Shown here piece after piece: positions 28,221-37,422 of a DNA stretch of 64,000 nucleotides. Each line of letters opens with the position of its first letter. Position 1 is the stretch's first letter. The DNA comes from Bacteroidota bacterium. GTDB lineage: Bacteria; Bacteroidota; Bacteroidia; Cytophagales; Cytophagaceae. The position numbers were made by a program, and so were the translations under genes. The stretch lies in assembly GCA_023391415.1 (NCBI GenBank), contig JAEWAY010000016.1, positions 10,448-74,447 on the forward strand, written 5' to 3'. The notes beneath the pieces were generated by a model that searched no databases, was not told the DNA's origin, and saw only the letters and a list, made by a program, of their open reading frames with translations.

Positions 28221-28796
28221 CTATGGACTTTCCTTTCGTCATACCATGTGTTTTTAAGTGTTAATAATCAAAAACCCGGCTTCGCCATTACGCGGACCGG
28301 TTTTTTGATTTCCAGACAGGTATTTTCCAAAGCGGCTGTATACGATGTCTGTCGTATCGTCGGGCCGCCAGCTACACGAGTATATTTCAATATTGTTTTC
28401 GCGTATGTTTATTCCACTAGACCCGGGTGAGAGGCCTAAACACGATAGGTAATAATGAAAAACTTATATATTAGTAATTACTTTCCTATTTAACATAATA
28501 TAAATTATAAAACAGCTTATATTATGTCTTTACAAAACAGGAAGGATGATTAATACTTGTAATCCCTTCTAAAACTGACAAATGGGCTACTAGAAAGCTT
28601 TTAGTTCGTCTGTCTCGTCTAAATAAAACACAACTGGACGGGTCGTTCTGGTTCGCTAATAAATCAGTGGATTTAACATAATATTATGGTGCAATTGGTA
28701 CTAAACAAAGATTATTAGGTGAATGTCGCTTTTAAAGATTACAAAAAAAAGAGATCGCTAAGCGATCTCCTTTTTTTTGTTTTTCTGAGGGCGATT
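28221..28796. other. 576-bp intergenic region, AT-rich
   Basis: Lies between the N/G lipoprotein and GH9, which converge here. It holds a weak terminator candidate at about 28268-28305 (AAACCCGG ... CCGGTTTTTT) after the lipoprotein gene, a perfect 11-bp AT-rich inverted repeat at 28493-28527, and the GH9 terminator at 28743-28778. No coding signal. Confidence 0.5.
28743..28778 (-). terminator. Intrinsic terminator of the GH9 gene
   Basis: Perfect stem GAGATCGC (28751-28758) / GCGATCTC (28762-28769), loop TAA, with an A-run on one side and a T-run on the other; on the minus strand it is followed by eight U. It sits 19 bp beyond the GH9 stop codon. Confidence 0.85.
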
Positions 28797-31046
28797 TTAT
28801 TTTTTGGCCTGTTCAGCCATAAGCGCCTCAATCGCGAAAGTCAGATAAGTCAATGGAGAGTTCCAGTTGATAGCGACCTCGTTGGACGCGTAGCTGCACT
28901 CTTCATCGATATATGATACCGCGGGCAGATTGGAACGGTATGGTTTCATACAACCTTCTCTGTCCTGCTGATCCGGATTGGGACCACCGGCAAGGAAGCC
29001 AGGTATTACTTCATCGATTCCGTCCGCTTCGCATGGGCGGTGATGAGGGTTCTTGGTGTATTTGGTTCCAAACGCCGTCACATAGCTGTAGCCTGTTCCA
29101 TTTCTTCCCAGGATATAATCAAGGTTGGCGATCGCCGCGTCAAGGTATTCCTTGTTTTTGGTAAGCCTGTATGCCTGCAGCAATATGATACCCTGGTTGG
29201 CCGCTACAGAGTTGCTGCCCCATACGAAATCACTGGTTTCATGCCCCATCGGAATACCAAATTCGGATTTTTTGGCATGCTCTTTCAATTTATCCGCCAA
29301 AGCGAGCAGACGATCCTGAATGACTTTCAAATCCTTTACCTCCTTGCCTTGATTGGCCAGCGTCATAAGCCCAAGCGTATAGACTTCAGGCCAGGCCGGT
29401 ACGCCCGTCTGCTCCGGCTCGCTGGCGTATCCCGCGTCCGCGTAATAGTTTTTCTTTTTGGTGGTCACATAAAGCTCGGCCGCGGCCCACTGAAATTCAT
29501 CCTTTACGTTTTTATCACCGTATTCTCCGGTTACGATCGCTGGCTTGAACGTCTGGTTCATTTCATTCTGATCGTAATAGACCGCCGGGTTTTTCTTCGC
29601 CCAGTCATACGCTTTGATAGAAGCTTTCAATGTGGAGTCAGCCAGGCCAGGCAGTTCTTTCCCGTATTTCTTAAAAACTCTGGAAGCCTGCGCCATGACA
29701 GCGGCGAAGTCAAGCGCGGCCGCGGTAGATTTTTTAACTACGTAGCGAGGCTCTTTGCTCTGACTCGGCATGATCGAGCCGTCAAAGCCCGGATTGGTCA
29801 GCTTATGGTATACCCCCCCATCGTTGGGATCCTGCATACTAAGCATCCAGCGTACATTGAAAAGGATTTCGTCCAGCAGATCCGGCAGCTTATTGCCGCT
29901 TTCCGGTATATTGACGGTGACGGTGTCCATAAATTTGGGAAAATGCTCATATAGAGCCAGCATAGTATATGTCGAGATACCGGAGTTGACGATGTATTTG
30001 TTGTAGTCGCCCGCGTCAAACCAGCCATATTTCGATACGATTTTAGTACCCTCCGGTCTCTTTGCTGTCGCGGCCGAAGCGTGAACAAGGACCGCGGTAT
30101 CGGGAAGGCCTGCTTTCCTGGCCCACTTGCCCGCGTATTTCTCCTCCAGATCAATATGGCTTCTCTGGTAGTAATAGGTTTTCAGACTCGCTTTTCCAAT
30201 TTCATGCGCGATTTGGGGCGCTATGGTAAACGGATAGGAATCCGCTAGCCCCTGTACTTTGATACGATAGGTACCTGGTGTCGTGAATGAAGTAAAGTCC
30301 GCGAGCGACGTCGATTCTTCAGAATGTTTCCATACACCCTTTTTATTTAGTTTACCCTTGAACACTTCGGCTCCGGTTTTCGCGTCGACCAGGGAAAAAT
30401 CAGACGCGGACGCGTCGATTACGACAGCGGTTTTAGGTCCCTGAGGATAATAACCCACCTGATTGAGACGAATATTGTCTTCCGGCGTCAAAGGAGTAGC
30501 TTTTACGGTACCCGCGGCCATTTCTCCGCCATTGGCGTCAAGTATATAGGCTTCCATGGCGTCGTATTGGGCCGTTCCCGCCACATTGCCCAGAGCCACC
30601 TGTATTTTGACGCTGAACGCGCTGGAAGGGATATTGTATGTACGCTCATACTTCCTCCAGTCCCTGGTGCCAAACGACTCGGCGGTTACTGGTGGAAAGC
30701 CGCCAGTCTGCTTATTGTTGGCGTCGTAAAACTCTACTCCGATACGCGCCTTTTCATAGGGACGTTGTCCGCGGGTCACGGAATCGACTTTCATCCAACC
30801 GCTGACCTTTAGTTTTTTCGCGCCTTCCGGTAAGATAACAATCTGATCGCTTCCACTCCATTTGGGAGCTATATTGGTGACTATAAGAGCGTATTTGCCA
30901 TCTTGCGCCTGTTCCGTCCGCGCGCCGCCCCAGTGATTCCATCCGCCTTCTTCTTCAAAACCGGGATTTTTCAATACGTTTTGTCCATATACCGTACCTA
31001 TAAGAGGTGTTAGTACGGCCAGGACACCAACTAATTTAGATTTCAT
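28797..31046 (-). CDS. Glycoside hydrolase family 9 endoglucanase
   Basis: A 749-residue secreted GH9 enzyme that would hydrolyse beta-1,4-glucan by the inverting mechanism. Signal peptide MKSKLVGVLAVLTPLIGTVYG; residues 24-170 form a carbohydrate-binding-module-like jelly roll (NVLKNPGFEEEGGWNHW start); residues 190-275 are the N-terminal cellulase Ig-like domain (IRLNQVGYYPQGPKTAVV); residues 280-745 are the catalytic (alpha/alpha)6 barrel. GWFDAGDYNKYIV (342-352) contains the catalytic-base aspartates, NPHHRPCEADG the conserved histidine, and ASNEVAINWNSPL the proton-donor Glu. No T9SS tail. All key residues are present, so activity is expected; exact substrate (cellulose, mixed-linkage or other glucan) is not certain. 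Confidence 0.93.
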   Translation of the reverse strand: MKSKLVGVLAVLTPLIGTVYGQNVLKNPGFEEEGGWNHWGGARTEQAQDGKYALIVTNIAPKWSGSDQIVILPEGAKKLKVSGWMKVDSVTRGQRPYEKARIGVEFYDANNKQTGGFPPVTAESFGTRDWRKYERTYNIPSSAFSVKIQVALGNVAGTAQYDAMEAYILDANGGEMAAGTVKATPLTPEDNIRLNQVGYYPQGPKTAVVIDASASDFSLVDAKTGAEVFKGKLNKKGVWKHSEESTSLADFTSFTTPGTYRIKVQGLADSYPFTIAPQIAHEIGKASLKTYYYQRSHIDLEEKYAGKWARKAGLPDTAVLVHASAATAKRPEGTKIVSKYGWFDAGDYNKYIVNSGISTYTMLALYEHFPKFMDTVTVNIPESGNKLPDLLDEILFNVRWMLSMQDPNDGGVYHKLTNPGFDGSIMPSQSKEPRYVVKKSTAAALDFAAVMAQASRVFKKYGKELPGLADSTLKASIKAYDWAKKNPAVYYDQNEMNQTFKPAIVTGEYGDKNVKDEFQWAAAELYVTTKKKNYYADAGYASEPEQTGVPAWPEVYTLGLMTLANQGKEVKDLKVIQDRLLALADKLKEHAKKSEFGIPMGHETSDFVWGSNSVAANQGIILLQAYRLTKNKEYLDAAIANLDYILGRNGTGYSYVTAFGTKYTKNPHHRPCEADGIDEVIPGFLAGGPNPDQQDREGCMKPYRSNLPAVSYIDEECSYASNEVAINWNSPLTYLTFAIEALMAEQAKK

Positions 31047-31216
31047 AAGTAAGTTTAAAATGAGTTTTAACTATTTAATATTCCTAAAGACGCTAAGTAA
31101 AGTAAAATTCAAAGAAAGAAAAAATCTTACTCCGTTTAAATCTGGAACAGGGAGTTCCGATAAACGATTTTTGAAAAAAGAAACTCGAAAAACGGTAATA
31201 AACAACCATTTGATAA

Positions 31217-31468
31217 TCAATATCCGGACAACCGGATACGATCCGCGTAAAACTTTAACCGGCTATGGCGCTTATCCATAATCTCCACTTTTTCGATCCG
31301 GTCCCGGCAGTGGTGGTAAAACACTTCTACATAAAAATTGTTCAGCATATACAAATTGACTTTATACTGATAGTAGCGGATATCCATGAGAAACGTCCCT
31401 CCCATGTAGAGATACCGTATCCTGCTTTTCAGAGGCAACGCGTTAAATTCATTTTCAGAAATGTTCAT
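31217..31468 (-). CDS. Small conserved hypothetical protein
   Basis: An 83-residue protein from ATG 31468 (MNISENEFNALPLKSRIRYL). It is rich in aromatic residues (YYQYKVNLYMLNNFYVEVFYHH) and charged at the C-terminus. No signal peptide and no membrane helix. Small proteins with this LPLKxRxxYL...GTF pattern recur in Cytophagales without a known role. The open frame extends to 31522, but the added 18 residues look non-coding. It sits alone between GH9 and mgtC, 99 bp from the latter. Confidence 0.6.
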   Translation of the reverse strand: MNISENEFNALPLKSRIRYLYMGGTFLMDIRYYQYKVNLYMLNNFYVEVFYHHCRDRIEKVEIMDKRHSRLKFYADRIRLSGY

Positions 31469-31567
31469 AACCTTTTGAGATTTTGAGGGCGTCCGGAAAC
31501 AGGAACGTGAGCCGACTTTCACTTACATGAATGAAAAAACGGATCTCCCGATCCTCTATTTACCCGC

Positions 31568-32278
31568 CTAAAAAGCCCGCCCCAATGAAATCTGCGATAC
31601 GTTATTGATACCATTGAGGTCTTTGTACAGGTCTTCGATACTCACCTTGACGGAAATCTGCACATACATTTCCATTTTGCTTTTTTTCTTGTCCCGCGAC
31701 TGCAACACATTGACCGACTGAGTGACTATCTTATGTTTTTTTAATATGGCAAACACTTTGTCGTTTTCTATCTTGGTCGATGAAAAGCTGATCTGCAATA
31801 CTTTCATTACTTCTTCATGAAAAAAGCGACGCTCGATTTTTCTGAGAAAAATCAGGACAAAGAGTATCAACAGGGTGGCTAGCATGGCGCCCTTGTACAT
31901 GCCCGTCCCGATAGCGAGACCGATGGCGGCGACTGTCCATATGGTAGCGGCGGTGGTGAGCCCCCGAATACTTCCTCCCAGGCTAAAGATAGCTCCCGCC
32001 CCAAGAAAGCCTATGCCGGAAACTACCTGAGCGGCGATCCGGCCGGGATCTCCGTTTTGAAATTCAGTAAAAGTCTGTGGTATGAAAATGGAGATCAGCA
32101 TAAGCAGCGTCGACCCCATGCAAATGATCACATGCGTACGAAGACCTGCCAACTGCTTTCTGTTTTCACGCTCCCACCCGATCAAGCCTCCCAGAATCAT
32201 GCTGAGCAGAAGGCGGGCGCTGATCGTGTACTCGTCGATTTCAGTCTGGCCATCGAGAAAATCCAGTAACTCCATCAC
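31568..32278 (-). CDS. MgtC/SapB-family membrane protein
   Basis: A 236-residue inner-membrane protein. The N-terminal ~140 residues hold the MgtC domain with four to five helices: LLLSMILGGLIGWERENRKQLAGLRTH in pieces, the conserved R/H pair in that loop, DPGRIAAQVVSGIGFLGAG, and GLTTAATIWTVAAIGLAIG. The C-terminal ~90 residues (from about 150) form a soluble ACT-like domain. The family is associated with Mg2+ homeostasis and survival at low magnesium, but transport has not been shown for most members. Single gene. Length is typical of the MgtC-with-C-terminal-domain subgroup. Confidence 0.88.
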   Translation of the reverse strand: MMELLDFLDGQTEIDEYTISARLLLSMILGGLIGWERENRKQLAGLRTHVIICMGSTLLMLISIFIPQTFTEFQNGDPGRIAAQVVSGIGFLGAGAIFSLGGSIRGLTTAATIWTVAAIGLAIGTGMYKGAMLATLLILFVLIFLRKIERRFFHEEVMKVLQISFSSTKIENDKVFAILKKHKIVTQSVNVLQSRDKKKSKMEMYVQISVKVSIEDLYKDLNGINNVSQISLGRAF

Positions 32279-32470
32279 AATTGTTTGTAAAAGTATTTGA
32301 AACGCTATCGCCCCGGGGCTATATTATTTTTACAAACAATTACGATAAGCCAGACCAAATGTTCCTGAAACGAAAAAAATAACCTGCAACCCATATCCTA
32401 TGATAAGGATACAGTATAGATACGCGTATCCGGCCCGGCGCCGAACCCACCGTCAATCGCTCCGGGAACT

Positions 32471-32926
32471 TTACTTAATGACCCTGACCTCGATCGCGTT
32501 GGGGCCTTTGGGAGTATCCCGGACGGTAAACGAAACCTTGTCTCTGAGCTTTACGCGGTCAATCAGGCCATTGACATGGACGAAAACCGTTTCCTGGCTT
32601 TCAAGATCCTTTATAAATCCAAATCCTTTGGAGTCGTTAAAAGACAGTACGACTCCCTGTCGTATGGTTTCCGTTTCAGGCAGGTCTTCACTTCGGCTCA
32701 CGCTGATTTGTATGTCCTCCAGCGCTATTTCCTTTCTCGGGGTCGGATCAGGCGGCCTTGAGGTGATATTGCCGTTCTCATCGACGTAAGCCAGCATGTC
32801 TTCGAAGCTAAGCCCTTTGCCGGAAGACTCTTTCCGGGCTTTTTTCTTCTCATCCTTTTCCTTTTTCTTTCTCAGTTTCTGTTTTTCCTTTTCTTTTTTA
32901 TTGAATGTTTCTCTTGATTTCGCCAT
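32471..32926 (-). CDS. Cold-shock-domain protein with basic N-terminal extension
   Basis: A 151-residue nucleic-acid-binding protein. The first 40 residues are almost entirely K/E/R (KEKEKQKLRKKKEKDEKK), probably a helical, RNA-contacting extension. The C-terminal ~65 residues are a cold shock domain with RNP1-like KGFGFIKD and RNP2-like TVFVHV, then KLRDKVSFTVRDTPKGPNA. The middle segment (FEDMLAYVDENGNITSRPPD) is conserved in the Bacteroidota members of this group. Expected role: RNA chaperone. Monocistronic, with 420 bp of non-coding sequence upstream, as in other cold-shock genes with long 5' leaders. Confidence 0.9.
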   Translation of the reverse strand: MAKSRETFNKKEKEKQKLRKKKEKDEKKKARKESSGKGLSFEDMLAYVDENGNITSRPPDPTPRKEIALEDIQISVSRSEDLPETETIRQGVVLSFNDSKGFGFIKDLESQETVFVHVNGLIDRVKLRDKVSFTVRDTPKGPNAIEVRVIK

Positions 32927-33346
32927 TTTTTAGTAAAAAGTTTAGAGCTTGAGTTAATAAATAATTTGGATACTCCGCGTGTGGAATACCAGGACATCAG
33001 TATATAGACAAAATCAACACAGGGATGTTTAGGTTTCCTTAAACCGTTTTGGAAAAAGAAAATCTGAAACTAAATCCGGTATCTCCGGGACACGCGTTCC
33101 ATACGGATAATTTAACAAATAAATACCGGGATGCTTTTAGTGGCAGGTACTATAATTGATCGGCTATACGCGTTTGCAAAGAAACGAATAAATGCTGAAT
33201 GATCCTATCTTTATTCCTAACGCGAAAACTCGTCCTCCCTCAAAAAATTGCCGGCAGGCTCTACAAAGCCGGCTCCTGATCAAAACAATGGCCCCCCTGG
33301 CCGGTTGCCTTTATAAGGTACTATTAAACAGATTAGCTGAATTGAT
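32927..33346. other. 420-bp divergent intergenic region
   Basis: Between the cold-shock gene (minus) and dps (plus). It would hold both promoters and, by analogy with other cold-shock mRNAs, a long untranslated leader. A GC-rich hairpin GCCGGC ... GCCGGC lies at about 33251-33274. No coding signal and no sure promoter element. Confidence 0.45.
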
Positions 33347-33850
33347 ATGAAAACTCAGGATATCGGAAAATACGGTAGCAAAGAAGCGGCGCGACGCGTT
33401 CCTTCGGCCCAGATCAAGAAAAAACCAACTGTACAGGACCTGCAGAATACTCTGTATGAATTGATATCGCAAAAATTCGCGGTTCATCAGGCGCACTGGA
33501 ATGTGCAGGGTCCTCTGTTCGCTTCCCTGCACGAATTGTTCGAGACAATGTACAAGGATCTTGAAAAACTGATCGACGAGGTAGCGGAAAGAAAAGTCAT
33601 TATTGGCGAACCCGCCGACGGAAGACCGGAAGCGGTAGCGGAGCACGTAAAGCTGACAAAGTTTCCGACAGGAACTATTTCCGACAAGGAGTCGCTGGAC
33701 GTGTTGACGGCACGCTATCTTGAATTTTCGGACAATCTCGCCCAGAGACTGGAGCAGACCGGAGAAACGGACATTACCACACAGGATATCCTGATCAAGG
33801 TAAAACGCGTCGTGGACATGCACCTGTGGCAGCTAAGGGCCTGCAACTAA
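33347..33850 (+). CDS. dps: Dps family DNA-binding ferritin-like protein
   Basis: A 167-residue Dps: a dodecameric miniferritin that oxidises Fe2+ with H2O2 and shields DNA during starvation or oxidative stress. The ferroxidase ligands are visible in FAVHQAHWNVQGPLF (His pair), LHELFETMYKDLEKLIDEVAER (split here; Asp and Glu). The N-terminal tail is basic (KYGSKEAARRVPSAQIKKK), fitting DNA binding. Length is standard. It converges on the hydroxyacid dehydrogenase, sharing a bidirectional terminator. Probably induced by peroxide or stationary phase; no binding site recognised. Confidence 0.92.
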   Translation: MKTQDIGKYGSKEAARRVPSAQIKKKPTVQDLQNTLYELISQKFAVHQAHWNVQGPLFASLHELFETMYKDLEKLIDEVAERKVIIGEPADGRPEAVAEHVKLTKFPTGTISDKESLDVLTARYLEFSDNLAQRLEQTGETDITTQDILIKVKRVVDMHLWQLRACN

Positions 33851-33887
33851 AACGAAGCGGGAACGCTCCTGTTCAGGCAGGCGGGCG

Positions 33888-33930
33888 AAAAGCAAGGAGA
33901 CCGGGATCGTTCCTGATCTCCTTGCTTTTC
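33888..33930 (+). terminator. Bidirectional terminator between dps and the dehydrogenase gene
   Basis: 13-bp perfect stem AAAAGCAAGGAGA (33888-33900) / TCTCCTTGCTTTT (33917-33929), 16-nt loop. Serves dps on the plus strand and the hydroxyacid dehydrogenase (stop at 33933) on the minus strand. Confidence 0.85.
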
Positions 33931-33932
33931 AT

Positions 33933-34874
33933 CTACTTATTCCCAAAAAATTCCTCAATATTGCGGACAACGCCTTCGAGAAGCGTCCGCCGCGCCTCTA
34001 CGGAAGCCCAGGCTATATGCGGCGACAGAAGAAGCTTGTCCGGACGTTTTACAGATAGCAAGGGATTGTCGGCCCTGATGGGTTCACGCTCGAATACGTC
34101 CAGAGCGGCTCCGGCGATCAGATCGTTGTCCAGAGCCCTGGCGAGATCCTGTTCGTCGACAATTCCTCCCCGACCCGTGTTGATCAGCAGAGCGTGAGGA
34201 CGCATCGCTTCCAGCCGCTCATAAGTAATCAGCCTACGCGTCTGGTCGTTCAATGGCGCGTGTATGCTGACGATATCGGAATCGCGCAATAACTCGTCCA
34301 GAGCGACCCGATGGTAACCCGCGCGCGTATTCTGTCCCGATGTCGAATAATAAAGGACGCCAGCGCCCATAAACTGACATATGTCCGCTACCTTTTTGCC
34401 GATTTCGCCCAGTCCGATAATACCTACGGTTTTTCCTTTCAATTCGTAAACCTGCCTGTCAAAACAGGAAAACATTTCGCTTCGGGCGTATCCGGTCGGG
34501 CTTTTGACATACCTGTCGTAATATCCGACATGATTGAGCAAGTTGAGCATAAGAGCGAAAGTTTGCTGAGCGACGCTATCCGTCGAATATCCCTTTACAT
34601 TTTTCACTTTTACACCGTGTCGTTCGGCGCTTTCCATATCAATATGGTCGGTACCGGTCGCGGCGACGCAGACAAGCCGTATTTCCGGATATCGCTCAAA
34701 AATTTCGGCGCCGATCTTCACCTTGTTGGTAATGATGATCTCCGCTCCCCGCGCGCGGTCAGCCACCTGATCCGCGTCTGTATGATCATATTGCCTGTAA
34801 TCGCCCAAAGCGCCGAAAACTTCGCGGAGCTCCATAGGTCCCATGGTAGCCGCGTCTAAAAAAACAATATTCAT
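33933..34874 (-). CDS. D-2-hydroxyacid dehydrogenase
   Basis: A 313-residue NAD(P)-dependent oxidoreductase of the D-isomer 2-hydroxyacid dehydrogenase family. Catalytic Arg lies in INTGRGGIVDEQDLARAL, the Glu in DVFEREPI and the His in LLSPHIAW; the nucleotide-binding loop is GLGEIGKKV. The N-terminal flavodoxin-like part carries VAATGTDHIDMESAERHGV. Closest in wording to glycerate dehydrogenase/hydroxypyruvate reductase, but substrate cannot be fixed from sequence alone. Its start overlaps the recQ stop by 4 bp (ATGA), so the two are translationally coupled. Confidence 0.9.
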   Translation of the reverse strand: MNIVFLDAATMGPMELREVFGALGDYRQYDHTDADQVADRARGAEIIITNKVKIGAEIFERYPEIRLVCVAATGTDHIDMESAERHGVKVKNVKGYSTDSVAQQTFALMLNLLNHVGYYDRYVKSPTGYARSEMFSCFDRQVYELKGKTVGIIGLGEIGKKVADICQFMGAGVLYYSTSGQNTRAGYHRVALDELLRDSDIVSIHAPLNDQTRRLITYERLEAMRPHALLINTGRGGIVDEQDLARALDNDLIAGAALDVFEREPIRADNPLLSVKRPDKLLLSPHIAWASVEARRTLLEGVVRNIEEFFGNK

Positions 34875-36778
34875 GGCATGTTAATTTTAAGGTTTCCCGA
34901 TGAAGTATACATAATCTGACCGGTATCCAGCAACTTTCTGATCTCCGCGACGACCAGGTCCGGATTGTCAAAATCAACTTTATTGACCAGCTCCTGTATA
35001 CCATATTCGTCTTTACTCAAATAGTCAAGAATACTGGCTTTATAATGATCCTCTCCCACCCGGGACATTTTCTGCCGTTCCAGACAAAGATCGCATTTGC
35101 CGCAACCGGCCGTCACCGCCTCTCCGAAGTATGTCCGGATAAACCGGGCCCTGCATCCGGAACCACTGGTCGCGTATTTTTCCACCGCTCTGGCTTTGAT
35201 CAGCTCCAGCTCCTTGCGTTCGTTCAAAAACACCTGGTCGACAGGCATATGGGCCGCGTCCAGTCTTGGAGTAAGAAAAACGATCTGAGGCAGGCTTTTT
35301 TGTTCCTGATATAGTACGATATTGTTCCGCGTCAGCAGCTCCAGCATGTTTTTGACCTCCTTCTCGCTTGTTCCAAGATGCCTGGCGATAAGCTTTTCGC
35401 TAATGGTGGTGTAAATGGAAAAGATTCCTCCACCATACAGACGCAATATGAGCTTGATCATCCGGTCAAGGTGTTCGTTTTTGACCTGAAACCGGTACAG
35501 TTCTTCATGACTGATGGGAATATAAAGCCTTGAGGGCGCGAAAAAAGCTTCGTTAAACTCGATCAGTCCCTGACTTTCGATACGTTTCAGGGCATGGTAA
35601 GCCGGTCGTTTGGGCAATTTAAAGTTTTCGACAAACAGATCGAAATCAAAATCATAACTAGCCAAATGACTGCTCCCCGCCGCGATTTTGAGAAAGTTGG
35701 CGAGACACTGGTAGACTTTTCGGATAAAGTCGATATCCGGATAAGAGTCTTCAATCTTTTCATATAGCTGGTCTACGTCCCGTTGGTGGTAGAGAAGCAC
35801 CGCGTAGGCTTTGCGCCCGTCCCTTCCCCCCCTGCCCGCTTCCTGATAATAGGCTTCCAGGTTTTCCGGCAGGTCCAGATTAATCACCACCCGTACGTCC
35901 GGCTTATCGATACCCATGCCAAAAGCGTTGGTAGCTACCATGACCCTCGCCTGACTCTTCATCCAGCGCTCTTGTTTTTCGGATCGTTCGGCATGTCCAA
36001 GGCCCGCGTGGTAGAATTCGGAAGAAACGCGATTTCGGTTCAAAAAATCGGACAGTTCCTTGGTTTTTCGCCTGTTTCGGACATAGACGATCGCCGAACC
36101 TGGCACCCGGTGTAGGATTTCCAGTATTTTTTTTTCCTTATTTTCCTGATAAAAAACCGAATAAGACAGGTTTTCTCTGGCGAAGGATTGTAAAAAAACA
36201 TTGGGACTCTTCAGAAGGAGCTTATCCGCGATATCCAGCCGCGCCTCCGGTGTAGCGGAAGCGGTCAGAGCAAGCACCGGAATCTCCGGGCAAAACCGCC
36301 GAAAATCGCCAATAGCCAGATATGGCGGCCGGAAATCATATCCCCACTGCGAAATACAATGGGCTTCGTCGACGGCCAGCAGACTTACCTTCATTTTCTT
36401 CACGCGCTCGAGAAACAAATCCGTTTGCAGACGTTCCGGCGAAAGGTATAAAAACTTCAGGCTTCCGTATACCGCGTTGTCGAGCGCGATGTCGATTTCT
36501 CCCCGCGACATGCCCGAATGCACTACAGCCGCCAGCACTCCTCTCCGCTTCAGTTGATCCACCTGATCTTTCATCAGCGCGATCAGGGGAGACACGACGA
36601 GGCATACTCCCTCCCTGAGCAGCGCGGGAACCTGAAAGCAAATCGATTTGCCCCCGCCTGTCGGCAGAATAGCCAGGGTGTCCTTATTGTCAAGTACGGA
36701 TTGTATGATCGTCTCCTGCAAAGGTCGAAAAGACTCATACCCCCATACCCGCTTCAAAATCGTTAACGCGTCTGTCAA
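34871..36778 (-). CDS. recQ: ATP-dependent DNA helicase RecQ
   Basis: A 635-residue 3'-5' DNA helicase for recombination and replication-fork repair. Motif I ILPTGGGKSICFQVPAL, motif II AVDEAHCISQWGYDFRPPY (DEAH), motif III LTASATPEAR, and motif VI QEAGRGGRDG are all present. After the helicase core comes the zinc-binding region with GCRARFIRTYFGE and CGKCDLCLE cysteines and a winged-helix part. There is no HRDC domain, which makes it like the shorter of the two RecQ types in Bacteroidota. It is followed by the hydroxyacid dehydrogenase with a 4-bp overlap, a pairing without obvious functional logic. Confidence 0.95.
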   Translation of the reverse strand: MTDALTILKRVWGYESFRPLQETIIQSVLDNKDTLAILPTGGGKSICFQVPALLREGVCLVVSPLIALMKDQVDQLKRRGVLAAVVHSGMSRGEIDIALDNAVYGSLKFLYLSPERLQTDLFLERVKKMKVSLLAVDEAHCISQWGYDFRPPYLAIGDFRRFCPEIPVLALTASATPEARLDIADKLLLKSPNVFLQSFARENLSYSVFYQENKEKKILEILHRVPGSAIVYVRNRRKTKELSDFLNRNRVSSEFYHAGLGHAERSEKQERWMKSQARVMVATNAFGMGIDKPDVRVVINLDLPENLEAYYQEAGRGGRDGRKAYAVLLYHQRDVDQLYEKIEDSYPDIDFIRKVYQCLANFLKIAAGSSHLASYDFDFDLFVENFKLPKRPAYHALKRIESQGLIEFNEAFFAPSRLYIPISHEELYRFQVKNEHLDRMIKLILRLYGGGIFSIYTTISEKLIARHLGTSEKEVKNMLELLTRNNIVLYQEQKSLPQIVFLTPRLDAAHMPVDQVFLNERKELELIKARAVEKYATSGSGCRARFIRTYFGEAVTAGCGKCDLCLERQKMSRVGEDHYKASILDYLSKDEYGIQELVNKVDFDNPDLVVAEIRKLLDTGQIMYTSSGNLKINMP

Positions 36779-36861
36779 ATTGGGCCGCGGTGTTTAGATA
36801 AGTACAGCTTGTATTGGTTTTTCAAAGACTTAAAACTACATAAAAATCACCGGTAATAAAA

Positions 36862-36890
36862 TAAAAAAAGGCCTCGCGCCGGCCTTTTCA
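36862..36890 (-). terminator. Terminator of the first ECF sigma gene
   Basis: Stem AAAAGGCC (36866-36873) / GGCCTTTT (36881-36888) with a 7-nt loop; on the minus strand it is followed by a U-run. It lies 26 bp beyond the sigma factor stop. Confidence 0.75.
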
Positions 36891-36915
36891 TTTACTGGTT
36901 GAACGATAACCGATA

Positions 36916-37422
36916 CTAATATTTGTATTCTTTGAGTGTACACATCAATTGTTTCCGGGCTACGTGAATCCGGTTCTTGACGGTACCCATAGGGATGTTT
37001 AGATAGTCGGCGATTTCGTTGTACTTGAATCCTTCATAGTGCATCAAAAACGGAATCCGGAAGGTGCGGTCGAGCTTGGCGATGGCTTTGGCGATTTCCT
37101 TGGAAGCGATATTGGCGGCCCCCTCATTGAAAGATATCGTGCTTGACACGTTAAAGTTATAACTTTCGTCGATCGGATCTACCAATGTATTGCGCTTTTC
37201 GATTTTATGATAGTTGCTGATGAACGTATTTTTCATGATAATATACAACCAGGCCTTGATATTCGTACCGGTTTTGAATTTGCTTCTGTTTTTGAGCGCC
37301 TTCAGAATCGTATCCTGAATAAGATCGTCGGCGTCGTTGGGATTGTGGGTAAATTTTAACGCGGGAATCTTTAAGGATTTGGATGCTGAATAAACAAGTT
37401 CATTAAACTCTACTGGTGTCAT
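36916..37422 (-). CDS. ECF-type RNA polymerase sigma factor (paralogue A)
   Basis: A 168-residue extracytoplasmic-function-like sigma-70 factor. Region 2 reads DADDLIQDTILKALKNRSKF and NIKAWLYIIMKNTFISNYHK; region 4 reads LDRTFRIPFLMHYEGF and the HTH EIADYLNIPMGTVKNRIHVAR. No anti-sigma gene is adjacent. The gene at 37996-38502 encodes a same-length, gap-free paralogue about two-thirds identical. Sigma factors of this group in Bacteroidota are often not paired with anti-sigma factors and respond to light or stress, but the signal here is unknown. Confidence 0.93.
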   Translation of the reverse strand: MTPVEFNELVYSASKSLKIPALKFTHNPNDADDLIQDTILKALKNRSKFKTGTNIKAWLYIIMKNTFISNYHKIEKRNTLVDPIDESYNFNVSSTISFNEGAANIASKEIAKAIAKLDRTFRIPFLMHYEGFKYNEIADYLNIPMGTVKNRIHVARKQLMCTLKEYKY

